A stretch of 33,330 nucleotides of DNA from assembly GCA_022566415.1 (NCBI GenBank), contig JADFIY010000006.1, forward strand, positions 1 through 33,330. The letters run 5' to 3'. This stretch comes from Acidobacteriota bacterium (lineage in GTDB: Bacteria; Actinomycetota; Acidimicrobiia; Spongiisociales; UBA5794). Positions 1-8,420 of the stretch are shown piece after piece; position 1 is the stretch's first letter, and every line of letters starts with the position of its first letter. The notes beneath the pieces were generated by a model that searched no databases, was not told the origin of the DNA, and saw only the letters and a program-made list of their open reading frames with translations. The position numbers and the translations under genes are program-made.

Positions 1-81
1 CACTCCCGAACGACACCAACACTACGCCCAACCCAGCCAACCGGCACGGGCCAACCCGCCGCGCCCAAAACAACTCCTTGA
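1..81 (+). CDS. C-terminal fragment of a truncated CDS, Pro/Thr-rich tail (HSRTTPTLRPTQPTGTGQPAAPKTTP*); possibly the tail of a 13E12/HNH-type protein
   Basis: Open frame from base 1 to TGA at 79-81; composition only, no domain visible. Confidence 0.25.
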   Translation, partial: HSRTTPTLRPTQPTGTGQPAAPKTTP

Positions 82-140
82 CACAAAGAGGCATCGATCT
101 AGAGCACTCGCGGATTTGGGCGATATGGGGCCGATTTGGT

Positions 141-170
141 GATCTGTGCCACCTTGATCTGTGCCACCTT
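141..170. repeat. Perfect 15-bp tandem duplication (GATCTGTGCCACCTT x2)
   Basis: 141-155 and 156-170 are identical. Confidence 0.9.
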
Positions 171-299
171 GAGCATTGTCTCGGACGCTCGGCATAAAGC
201 GTCACGTGGATGGCTGGTGCAAGCGGCCGCGGAGACGCGTAGGGTCTAAGGCGTTGGTCTCAGACCTGACATCTTCTGTCTGTTTGGAGGGAGGCTCCA

Positions 300-599
300 T
301 TGGTGGCCGCGACCCAGCAGCGGCCCAGCGTATTGCGGACAGTCATCGCAGGTCCTGCCGGGGCTGTGGTGGGCCTCATCATCACCTTCATCGGGTTCAT
401 GGTGGCTGATCCGATCCTGTTTGATCCCGATCTCCAGAGCGCCAAATTGATTGCCGTCTGGGACGAGACTGAGCCGCTACCTCCGGCGTCTGGCGAGGCG
501 GCGACCGGGATCATCTTGCTTCTCATCGGCATCGGTCGGGCGTTCATCTATCGCTGGCTGGCGCCAGCCTGGCCGACCTGGCCGGGAGCCCTCCGATGA
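300..599 (+). CDS. Small membrane protein, translationally coupled to the LtrA gene
   Basis: Two hydrophobic segments (AVVGLIITFIGFMVA, GIILLLIGIGRAFIY); stop overlaps the ATG at 596; TTG/GTG start uncertain (300 or 303). Confidence 0.6.
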   Translation: MVAATQQRPSVLRTVIAGPAGAVVGLIITFIGFMVADPILFDPDLQSAKLIAVWDETEPLPPASGEAATGIILLLIGIGRAFIYRWLAPAWPTWPGALR

Positions 600-2101
600 C
601 ACTCGCGCGGTGGACACCGCCGCGGCTCATCTCCGCGCGTCGTCCCGACCAGCGCACCGTTGAATGGCTGGAGCTCTTCTACGACCTCGTCTACGTTGCT
701 GCCTTGATCCAGCTCGGCCAGAGCCTCGTCGGCGATCTCACCGTACGTGGGGTTGGTCGCTTCGTTGTGCTTTTCACGCTGTTGTGGTGGGCGTGGACCG
801 GTACCACCTTCTTGATGAACCGCGTAGAGGTCGACGACCTCGTCCATCGCTCGTTGATGATCGGACAGATGCTCGCGATTGGAACGCTGGCCGTCCTGGT
901 GGACGGCGCGTTCGGTGCCCACTCGGCTGGTTTCGCCCTCGCCTACTTCTTCATCCGGTTGACGCTGGTGCTGATGTATGCCCGCGTCTGGTGGCACATC
1001 CCCAGGGCGCGGCAGCTGGCTCAGCCCTTCCTCGTCGTGTACGCGATAGCGGCGGCCTTGTGGCTGGTGTCGACCGTGGTCCCTCCTCCTGGCAGGTACT
1101 GGCTCTGGGGTGTGGCCTTCCTGATAGATGTCTCATGGATCGTTTCGCCACGGATGCGCCGACGCGTGGCCTACGAGTATCCACCGGACGAGGAGCACAT
1201 GGCCGAGCGCTATGCGCTTTTCACGATCATCGTCCTGGGCGAGTCGTTCATCAAGATCTTCGGAGCAGTGGCCGACCACGGGGTAACGATCAGCACACAG
1301 GTCCACGGCGCACTGGCGTTGCTCATCGTTGCTGGCCTGTGGTGGACCTACTTCGATGATGTGGCCGACAGCCCGATCAAGTCGCGGTCGGAAAACGTAC
1401 CGAAGGTCGCCTTGTGGACGGTTCTTCACTTGCCGATGACGATGGGCCTCACAGCTGTGGGCGTCGGCCTCGGAAAACTTGCGCTGTCCGACATCGGCGA
1501 GCCTATGGATGCTTCGGCCGCGTGGCTCCTGATCGGGGCGTTGCTTCTGGTACTGCTGTCGGTAGCCGGCCTCGACATGATCACTCGCAATCGTCACTTT
1601 GGCGTCACCGAGCGGGATCGGCTCATCCCCAGATTCGGCGCAATGGTCTTACTCGTCCTGCTAGGCCTGGCGAGCTCGGAAATGTCGGCGACGGTCTTCG
1701 GAGTGGCTGTGGCGGCGATCGTCATAGGGCAGATCGCCGTCGAAGTGGTAGTGGCCATGCGGGCCGACCAGGCGGTGCGGGTCGAGGTTGAAGAAGTGAT
1801 GCGCAGCGCCCTGGCCGACGCACGGTGCGAGCACCTCGCCAACCTGGCCGGCACGCGTCCGAAGACGGCCGGGTGCATGCAATGCATCGAGAACGGATTG
1901 GTCTGGGTTCACCTTCGCTTCTGCTCTATTTGTGGCCAGGTCGGATGCTGCGACGATTCCCAGGGCAGACATGCCTCGGCGCACTTCCTCAAGATCGGAC
2001 ACTCCACGATTCGTTCGATGGAGCCCAGGGAAGACTGGGCATGGTGCTACACAGACAGGGTCGGGCTCCGATCTGTTACCGGCGTCTCGGACAGCCGCTG
2101 A
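596..2101 (+). CDS. Low temperature requirement A (LtrA)-family membrane protein with C-terminal UBP-type zinc finger
   Basis: LtrA-like N-terminus (RTVEWLELFYDLVYVAALIQLG) and multiple TM segments; C-terminal CEHL..CMQC..WVHLRFCSICGQVGCCD..GRHASAHFLKIGHSTIRSMEPREDWAWCYTD matches the ZnF_UBP pattern. Confidence 0.85.
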   Translation: MTLARWTPPRLISARRPDQRTVEWLELFYDLVYVAALIQLGQSLVGDLTVRGVGRFVVLFTLLWWAWTGTTFLMNRVEVDDLVHRSLMIGQMLAIGTLAVLVDGAFGAHSAGFALAYFFIRLTLVLMYARVWWHIPRARQLAQPFLVVYAIAAALWLVSTVVPPPGRYWLWGVAFLIDVSWIVSPRMRRRVAYEYPPDEEHMAERYALFTIIVLGESFIKIFGAVADHGVTISTQVHGALALLIVAGLWWTYFDDVADSPIKSRSENVPKVALWTVLHLPMTMGLTAVGVGLGKLALSDIGEPMDASAAWLLIGALLLVLLSVAGLDMITRNRHFGVTERDRLIPRFGAMVLLVLLGLASSEMSATVFGVAVAAIVIGQIAVEVVVAMRADQAVRVEVEEVMRSALADARCEHLANLAGTRPKTAGCMQCIENGLVWVHLRFCSICGQVGCCDDSQGRHASAHFLKIGHSTIRSMEPREDWAWCYTDRVGLRSVTGVSDSR

Positions 2102-2127
2102 ACATCTCACGCCCGAGAGGAGCGCTA

Positions 2128-2910
2128 TTGCTCAAGGGGAAACGCATCGTCGTAACCGGCGTGCTGACCGACGGATCGATCGCCTGGCACGTGGCGCGTC
2201 TCGCCCAGGAACAGGGAGCGAGCATTGTCGTCACCGGATTCGGCAGATCAATGCGTCTCACCGAGCGCGCGGCACAACGGCTCCCCGACCCTCCGCCGGT
2301 CTTGGAGCTCGATATCACCGAACCGGCCCACATGGAGGCGCTGGTCGCAGACCTCGACGAGCGCTGGGGAACCGTCGACGGAGCTCTGCATGCCATTGCC
2401 TATGCCCCGGAAGATGCCCTCGGTGGATTGTTTCTCTCGACACCCGCGGAATCGGCGGCAACCGCGTTTATCATCTCGGCCTTCTCGTTCAAGACCCTGG
2501 CCGCGGGTCTACGTCCCCTGATGCAAAGGGCGGGCGGCGGCTCGCTGGTCGCGCTCGACTTCGACAACACGTGGGCGTGGCCCGGCTATGACTGGATGGG
2601 GGTCTCCAAGGCGGCGCTGCAGTCGGTAACGCGGTATCTGGCGCGCTACCTCGGAGCCGACAACATCCGGGCCAACGCTGTGGCCGCGGGCCCGATATCC
2701 ACGGTGGCCGCTCGATCGATCCCGGGCATCGAGGAATTCGTCGCCGCCTGGGGCGAGCGAGCTCCGCTGACATGGGACATGGAGGATCCGGAGCCGATCG
2801 CGCAGATGGTCTGTGTCCTGTTATCGGACTGGGCGCCGGCAACCACCGGCGAGGTGATTCACGTGGACGGCGGCTTCCATGCCGTCGCGTTGGCGCGTCA
2901 TGAGGAGTAG
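2128..2910 (+). CDS. fabI: Enoyl-[acyl-carrier-protein] reductase (NADH), FabI/InhA-like SDR
   Basis: LLKGKRIVVTGVLTDGSIAWHVARLAQEQGA N-terminus; YDWMGVSKAAL (Y-x6-K) motif; NIRANAVAAGPI; TTG start at 2128 preceded by GAGAGGAG. Confidence 0.85.
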   Translation: MLKGKRIVVTGVLTDGSIAWHVARLAQEQGASIVVTGFGRSMRLTERAAQRLPDPPPVLELDITEPAHMEALVADLDERWGTVDGALHAIAYAPEDALGGLFLSTPAESAATAFIISAFSFKTLAAGLRPLMQRAGGGSLVALDFDNTWAWPGYDWMGVSKAALQSVTRYLARYLGADNIRANAVAAGPISTVAARSIPGIEEFVAAWGERAPLTWDMEDPEPIAQMVCVLLSDWAPATTGEVIHVDGGFHAVALARHEE

Positions 2911-2983
2911 TAGCTGGTAGTTGGTACCAGGTGCTGCTTACCGAGATGCTGTTCCCGCCACGCCGTATCGGTAATCTTTCGCT

Positions 2984-3997
2984 ATGAGCCGAGTGCTCCT
3001 GCTATTCGGCGGCCGGTCCGCCGAGCACGAGGTGTCGTGCGTTTCGGCCGTCGCCATCTATGACGCCCTCGTCGAGGGCGGTCACCGCGTCATTCCGGTC
3101 GGGATCGGCCGTGACGGTCGGTGGTACGTTGTCGACGCGGCGCAGCGGCCCTTCCACGCCACGGGGCGGCCGGCGTCCTTCCGGGTGCCGGACGGAAATC
3201 TCGTGGTCGCACAAGACGAGGTCGGTTTCGACGTGGTGTTCCCCGTCCTCCACGGGCCGTTCGGCGAAGACGGCACCATCCAGGGCATGTTCGAGATCGC
3301 CGGCAAACCCTACGTAGGGAGCGGAGTCCTTGGCTCGGCGATTGCCATGGACAAGGACGTGGCCAAACGGTTGCTTGAAGTAGCCGGCCTGCCGACACCG
3401 CGCTGGGAGGTGGTGCGCCGTAGCGATTTTGCCGGCGATCCCGCAGGGACCGTGGAGCGGATCGGGCGCTCCCTCGGCAATACGGTGTTCGTCAAGCCCG
3501 TCGCCCTCGGTTCGTCGGTGGGTGTGGCCAAGGCGCGGACTCCTGCCGAGATCAAGGATGCCATAGACGAGGCGCTGCGCCATGGCGACAGGGTGATCGT
3601 CGACGAGTTCATCGACGGCAGGGAGATCGAGGTAGCCATCCTCGACGGGCCAAGGGCTGCGCTTCCAGGCGAGGTGCACTCGGCGAACGAGTGGTACGAC
3701 TACGACGCCAAATACAACGACGAGGACAGCATCTTCGAGGTACCGGCCCGGCTGTCGCAGCAACGAACCGCCGAGGTGCAGGCGCTGGCCGCCCAAGCGT
3801 TCACCGCCGTCGAATGCCGTGGCCTGGCACGGGTTGATTTCTTCCTCGAAGACGAAGGGCGCGGGTTTCTCGTCAACGAGGTCAACACCATGCCCGGATT
3901 CACCCCGATCTCCGGATTCCCCAAGATGTGGATGGCCTCAGGGGTGACCTACGCCGAGCTATGCAACGAGTTGGTTGAGCTGGCGCTTCGCGACTGA
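2984..3997 (+). CDS. ddl: D-alanine--D-alanine ligase
   Basis: LLFGGRSAEHEVSCVSA, HGPFGEDGTIQGMFE, KPVALGSSVGV, VNEVNTMPGFTPISGFPKMW. Confidence 0.95.
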   Translation: MSRVLLLFGGRSAEHEVSCVSAVAIYDALVEGGHRVIPVGIGRDGRWYVVDAAQRPFHATGRPASFRVPDGNLVVAQDEVGFDVVFPVLHGPFGEDGTIQGMFEIAGKPYVGSGVLGSAIAMDKDVAKRLLEVAGLPTPRWEVVRRSDFAGDPAGTVERIGRSLGNTVFVKPVALGSSVGVAKARTPAEIKDAIDEALRHGDRVIVDEFIDGREIEVAILDGPRAALPGEVHSANEWYDYDAKYNDEDSIFEVPARLSQQRTAEVQALAAQAFTAVECRGLARVDFFLEDEGRGFLVNEVNTMPGFTPISGFPKMWMASGVTYAELCNELVELALRD

Positions 3998-4269
3998 CTC
4001 CCGATCGGGAGCATGCGGTCGAGTTCGGTGCCGAACACGGCGCTGATGACCGCGGCGACGACGAACGCGGTGAACGGAGCGCGGCGGCCGGTGAGAGTTC
4101 CGGCGACGAACGCCACCGCGGCGTTGGTGAGCGGCGCAGCCACCGTGATCTCGGATGCTGTGGGCTCCTCCCCCTGTGCCTGATCGGCGTCGATCGCCTG
4201 GTGGACAGCGAAACCAACCGCCGAGCCAACCACGGCGGCAAGAGCCGTTATGAGCGCACGCTTCAGCAT
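3949..4269 (-). CDS. Small hypothetical membrane protein
   Basis: Hydrophobic segments (ALITALAAVVGSAVGFAVHQAI; APFTAFVVAAVISAVFGTELDRML); 3' end overlaps convergent ddl by 49 bp. Confidence 0.55.
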   Translation of the reverse strand: MLKRALITALAAVVGSAVGFAVHQAIDADQAQGEEPTASEITVAAPLTNAAVAFVAGTLTGRRAPFTAFVVAAVISAVFGTELDRMLPIGSQSRSASSTNSLHSSA

Positions 4270-4271
4270 CG

Positions 4272-4505
4272 TTAGAGGTGGATCACCGGGCAGGTGAGTG
4301 TGCGCACGATGCCCTCGACCGGTTGGATCGCGGTGACGACGAGCTGACCGAGGGCATCAACATCGTCGGCTTCCACAAACACGATGACGTCATAGGGTCC
4401 GGTGACCGCTTCGGTCGACATCACGCCACCGATGGCGCGCATGCCGTTGGCAACATCGGCGGCCTTGCCGGAATCGGTCTGGATCAGGACGTAGGCGCGT
4501 ACCAA
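4272..4505 (-). CDS. Stand-alone Lrp/AsnC ligand-binding (RAM) domain protein
   Basis: AYVLIQTDSGKAADVANGMRAIGGVMSTEAVTGPYDVIVFVEADDVDALGQLVV; no HTH. Confidence 0.85.
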   Translation of the reverse strand: MVRAYVLIQTDSGKAADVANGMRAIGGVMSTEAVTGPYDVIVFVEADDVDALGQLVVTAIQPVEGIVRTLTCPVIHL

Positions 4506-4544
4506 GAGTCCTCCTCATCGCCTGGTAGTTCAGTGTACCGGGCC

Positions 4545-4579
4545 GACTCGCGACGTGTGACTTGTGGCTCGCGGACCTA
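4545..4579. repeat. Degenerate heptamer array (GACTCGC GACGTGT GACTTGT GGCTCGC GGACCTA)
   Basis: 7-bp periodicity; unit is the reverse complement (rotated) of GAGTCGC at 8943. Confidence 0.6.
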
Positions 4580-4786
4580 ATACCCGTCGGAGCCGAAGCG
4601 GAGGTCGCGGGCGTAGCGCTCTCCGTCCTCCTCGTCGACCTCGAACAGGATCCGCTGGCCCTGTCGCAACATCCGGAACATGGACCCCTCGAGCGAGCCC
4701 GGGCGAAGTTGAACCTCGGTCCGGTCTTCGAGCAGGATCAGCCCGACACCGGTGATGGGGTCGTACATCTTGACGACTCCCTGCAC
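4577..4786 (-). CDS. Divergent cold-shock/OB-fold-like small protein
   Basis: GVVKMYDPITGVGLILLEDRTEVQLRPGSLEGSMFRMLRQGQRILFEVDEEDGERYARDL aligns by eye with the cold-shock domain layout but lacks canonical RNP residues. Confidence 0.6.
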   Translation of the reverse strand: MQGVVKMYDPITGVGLILLEDRTEVQLRPGSLEGSMFRMLRQGQRILFEVDEEDGERYARDLRFGSDGY

Positions 4787-4789
4787 GGC

Positions 4790-4978
4790 TCAGACCTTCT
4801 CGATCTTGCCGGCCTTGATGCAAGACGTGCAGACGCGGATCCGCTTCGAATTGCTGCCGTGCTTGACGCGCACCCGCTGAATGTTGGGCAGCCAGCGGCG
4901 GCTCGACCGTTTGTGGGAGAAGCTGACCTGTTTCCCGAACCACGGTTCCTTGCCGCACACTTCGCAGCGATATGACAT
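4790..4978 (-). CDS. rpmB: 50S ribosomal protein L28
   Basis: [62 protein letters not shown]; start trimmed to 4978 from the longer ORF. Confidence 0.95.
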   Translation of the reverse strand: MSYRCEVCGKEPWFGKQVSFSHKRSSRRWLPNIQRVRVKHGSNSKRIRVCTSCIKAGKIEKV

Positions 4979-5033
4979 TGTGGGAAATCCTCCTGAGGCG
5001 CCCGGGAGAGTAGCAGTGGGGGTAGGACAGTTG

Positions 5034-5082
5034 AGTCGCAAGTCGCAAGTCGCAAGTCGCAAGTCGCAAGTCGCAAGTCGCG
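5034..5082. repeat. Heptamer tandem repeat (AGTCGCA)6 + AGTCGCG
   Basis: Six perfect units plus one variant; degenerate 7-periodic continuation to about 5108 (GTGCTGA GTCTTCA GTCCTCA). Confidence 0.95.
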
Positions 5083-5142
5083 AAGAGTGCTGAGTCTTCA
5101 GTCCTCAGCAAGGCAAGAAGCTCTCGCTGGGTTCGACTTCGA

Positions 5143-5205
5143 CCGCTGGCTGACGGCTGCTGGCTGACGGCTGCTGGCTGACGGCTGATGGCTGACGACT
5201 GATGA
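5143..5205. repeat. Heptamer/14-mer tandem repeat (CTGACGG/CTGCTGG/CTGATGG units)
   Basis: About 9 consecutive 7-bp units directly upstream of recG. Confidence 0.9.
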
Positions 5206-5218
5206 CCGATGCGCCATC

Positions 5219-7414
5219 ATGGCGGGCATGACCACCTCTGCCCGCGAGCACACAGGCCGATCGCTCGCCTACCTCGCCACGCTGCCAGTCGATTTGGTGA
5301 AAGGCATCGGGCCGCGGACGGCGAAAAAGCTCGGCGAAGCGGGTATCGACTCGGTTGCCGACCTCCTGCTCCATGTGCCGCGCCGCTACCTGGACCGATC
5401 TCAGATCTTCGACCTGTCAAACGTGCCCCTCGGTGAGGAGGTGACGGTGGGCGGCACCGTGGAGAAGGTGAACCGGCGCCGCATCTCGCGCAAACGGACG
5501 ATGATCGAAGCGCGCATCACGGACGGCACCAGCACCATGACCGCCGTCTGGTTCAACCCCTACCTCAAGATCTCTGAGGGTCAGGAAGTCGCCCTATCCG
5601 GGAAAGCCGAGTTGTTCCGCGGCCGGTTGCAGATGAAGGCACCGGACCTCGACCGGCTTGACGACGATGACTCGCTGGTCACCGGCCGGGTGGTGCCCGT
5701 GCACCCCGCGGTCGGCGGCCTGAGCGCCCGCCAGATCAGGATCTCGGTGGACAATGCGCTGAGCCGGGCGACGCCGATCACCGAAGTGCTCCCCGACGAC
5801 ATGATCGATCGCCTCGATTTGGTCGGAAGGAACGAGGCTTTTCGCAACGTCCACTTCCCTGAGGAGCGCGCAGACGCCGATCGGGCTCGCGCCCGTCTCG
5901 TTTTCGACGAGTTGTTCCGCCTCCAATTGGCGCTGGCGTTGCGCAAACGACGCCAGATCGACGAGGCGCGCGGGATCGTCCTCGACGTCGACGGGGAGCT
6001 AGCGACGACGTTCTTCGACTCGCTGCCTTTCGACCTGACCGGCGGGCAACAGGCCGTCATCGACGACATCCGCTCCGATCTGGCATCCGAGCATCCGATG
6101 CACCGCCTGCTCCAAGGTGAAGTCGGTTCGGGGAAGACGGTCGTGGCCCTCGCCGCGCTGCTCGATGGTGTCGAGGCCGGCTATCAGGCAGCGATCATGG
6201 CCCCGACGGAGGTGCTCGCCGACCAGCATTATTTGTCGACGGTGGCCGCCATCGAGGAGGCCGGGTTGGCACCGGCGGGAATCGACGGCGCTGCCGGAAC
6301 CGCCAATCTGTTCGAAAAGGGCGACTCGCCCGAGGTGCGCGTCGCCCTGCTCACCGCCAACCGGGCCATCAGCAACGTCGCGTCAGACCTCAGTCGCGCC
6401 GATCTCCACGCGCTCATTGCCGGGGGCGACATCGACCTCGTCGTCGGCACCCATTCGCTCATTCAGGAAGATGTCGAGTTCGCCAGGCTCGGCGTCGCAG
6501 TCGTCGACGAGCAGCACCGTTTCGGCGTGCACCAGCGGGTTCGACTTCGGGAGAAGGCACAGGACTACGACCCGGACCTCCTCATCATGACCGCCACCCC
6601 CATCCCGCGTACCTTGGCCATGACGTTGTACGGGGATCTCGACGTGTCGGTGCTCGACGAGATGCCACCCGGCCACATGGATGTGTCCACTCGCCATGTC
6701 GGCTCCGACGACACTTCGGTGCGCGATTTGATCAGATCAGAGGTTGCCGCCGGCCACCAGGCGTTCATCGTGTGCCCGCTGGTCGAAGATTCCGACAAAC
6801 TGCAGGCCAAGTCGGCGACCGCCGAGTACGAGCGGCTGATGGGGGTGTACCCGGACCTGACTCTCGGGCTGCTGCACGGCCAGATGCGACCGGCGGAGAA
6901 GGACGACGTGATGCGTCGGTTCCGCGCCGGGGAGATCGACGTGCTCGTCGCCACCACGGTGATAGAGGTTGGGATCGATGTGCCCAATGCCACCGTGATG
7001 GTGATCGAAGACGCCGACCGATTCGGGCTCAACCAGCTCCACCAGTTGCGAGGCCGGGTTGGGCGCCCGCGCCCGGATGGGGTGCTTCCCGCATTCTGCA
7101 TCCTGGTCGCCGACCCCACCACGCCAGAAGGCAAGGCGCGCATCGAGGCGATGGTCGCCACCAACGACGGGTTCCGGCTTGCCGAAGAAGACTTGCGCAT
7201 CCGAGGTCAGGGAACGGTGTTCGGGGCCCGCCAGTCCGGGATGACCGACCTGAAGCTTGCCGACCTGCTGCGGGACCTCGACGTCCTGGTCACCGCCAGG
7301 CGGGAAGCATTGGCGCTGGTGCAGCAAGACCCCAAGCTCATCGAGCACCCCGATCTCGCCGAGGAGGTGCGGCTGCTCCTCGGCGACGATGACGAGTGGC
7401 TGCAGCGTTCCTGA
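5219..7414 (+). CDS. recG: ATP-dependent DNA helicase RecG
   Basis: Wedge domain, Walker A QGEVGSGKTVVA, DEQHRFGVHQR, MTATPIPRTLAMTLYGDLDVS, HGQMRPAEKDDVM, QLRGRVGR; start 5219 or 5228. Confidence 0.95.
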   Translation: MAGMTTSAREHTGRSLAYLATLPVDLVKGIGPRTAKKLGEAGIDSVADLLLHVPRRYLDRSQIFDLSNVPLGEEVTVGGTVEKVNRRRISRKRTMIEARITDGTSTMTAVWFNPYLKISEGQEVALSGKAELFRGRLQMKAPDLDRLDDDDSLVTGRVVPVHPAVGGLSARQIRISVDNALSRATPITEVLPDDMIDRLDLVGRNEAFRNVHFPEERADADRARARLVFDELFRLQLALALRKRRQIDEARGIVLDVDGELATTFFDSLPFDLTGGQQAVIDDIRSDLASEHPMHRLLQGEVGSGKTVVALAALLDGVEAGYQAAIMAPTEVLADQHYLSTVAAIEEAGLAPAGIDGAAGTANLFEKGDSPEVRVALLTANRAISNVASDLSRADLHALIAGGDIDLVVGTHSLIQEDVEFARLGVAVVDEQHRFGVHQRVRLREKAQDYDPDLLIMTATPIPRTLAMTLYGDLDVSVLDEMPPGHMDVSTRHVGSDDTSVRDLIRSEVAAGHQAFIVCPLVEDSDKLQAKSATAEYERLMGVYPDLTLGLLHGQMRPAEKDDVMRRFRAGEIDVLVATTVIEVGIDVPNATVMVIEDADRFGLNQLHQLRGRVGRPRPDGVLPAFCILVADPTTPEGKARIEAMVATNDGFRLAEEDLRIRGQGTVFGARQSGMTDLKLADLLRDLDVLVTARREALALVQQDPKLIEHPDLAEEVRLLLGDDDEWLQRS

Positions 7415-7950
7415 TGCGGATCATTGCCGGCTCCGCCAAGGGGCGTCGCCTCGTTACCCCGCCTACCGGCACCCGGCCGCTCACCGGATTGGTCCGCGAG
7501 GCGCTGTTTTCGATCCTTGCCGACACCATCACCGACGCCAATGTGCTCGATCTGTACGCGGGGTCCGGATCGTTCGGGCTGGAGGCGCTGAGTCGCGGCG
7601 CCGCCTCAGTCGTTTTCGTCGAACATGACCGCGACGCCGTTGCCGCGCTCGAAGGCAACATCGCCACCATTGCGCTCGGCGGGCGGGCCGTACGATCCGA
7701 CGTCGACACCTTCCTCAGCGGGTCGGAAGAACGGTTCGACGTGGTTTTCGTGGACGCTCCCTACGTCCTCGACGACGGCACCGTCGACGGCATTCTCGGG
7801 CTCGTTGCCGACCGGATCGACAATGGGGGCACCGTGGTCGTTCACCGCCGCGCGGGTGGCGGGCAACCGGCATCGGATAACCTACGACTCACGGACCAGC
7901 GACGGTACGGTGACAGCGAGCTGTGGCTGTACCAGAAGGAGGAAGGGTGA
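7414..7950 (+). CDS. rsmD: 16S rRNA (guanine(966)-N(2))-methyltransferase RsmD
   Basis: MRIIAGSAKGRRLVTPP..TRPLTGLVREALFSIL, LDLYAGSGSFGLEALSRGA, VFVDAPY; ATG overlaps recG stop. Confidence 0.92.
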   Translation: MRIIAGSAKGRRLVTPPTGTRPLTGLVREALFSILADTITDANVLDLYAGSGSFGLEALSRGAASVVFVEHDRDAVAALEGNIATIALGGRAVRSDVDTFLSGSEERFDVVFVDAPYVLDDGTVDGILGLVADRIDNGGTVVVHRRAGGGQPASDNLRLTDQRRYGDSELWLYQKEEG

Positions 7951-8420
7951 CCGTCGCCCTCATTCCGGGGAGCTTCGACCCCCCGACCAACGGCCATCTC
8001 GACGTCATCGAACGATGCGCGCGCCTGTTCGATGAGGTCATCGTCGGCGTGATCCAGAACCCGTCCAAGAAACCCCTGTTCACCGAGGCCGAGCGCATCG
8101 ACCTGCTTGCCACGGTCACCGCCCGCTGGGACAACGTCACCATCGGCGCCTTTGGCGGGCTCCTCGTCGACTACGCCGAGGAGGTGGGCGCCGACGTGAT
8201 CGTCAAGGGGCTGCGAGCCGTCACCGACTTCGACTACGAGCTCCAGATGTCCCAGATGAATCGTCATCTATCGGGGATCGATACGATGTTCGTGGCCACC
8301 AAACCCGAGTACGGGTACCTTTCATCGTCTCTGGTCAAGGATGTTTCCAGCTTTGGTGGTTCGGTCGACTCGCTCGTGCCCGAGGTGGTCGCCACAGCAT
8401 TGAAGGAGCGGTCGGGGTGA
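7947..8420 (+). CDS. coaD: Phosphopantetheine adenylyltransferase
   Basis: VALIPGSFDPPTNGHLDVIERCARLFDEVIVGV, KGLRAVTDFDYELQMSQMNRHL, SSSLVKDVSSFGGSV; GTG start at 7947 overlapping rsmD stop. Confidence 0.95.
   Translation: MTVALIPGSFDPPTNGHLDVIERCARLFDEVIVGVIQNPSKKPLFTEAERIDLLATVTARWDNVTIGAFGGLLVDYAEEVGADVIVKGLRAVTDFDYELQMSQMNRHLSGIDTMFVATKPEYGYLSSSLVKDVSSFGGSVDSLVPEVVATALKERSG

Noticed and set aside
4530-5111. 193-aa minus-strand ORF and 5105-5374 89-aa ORF with repeats such as [14 protein letters not shown] and QPSAVSQQPSASSRQP
   Set aside because: The peptide repeats are translations of the noncoding heptamer arrays; not real proteins.
5034-5205. Possible CRISPR or small-repeat array
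   Set aside because: Units are 7 bp with no spacers and no cas genes nearby; a tandem microsatellite-like array.
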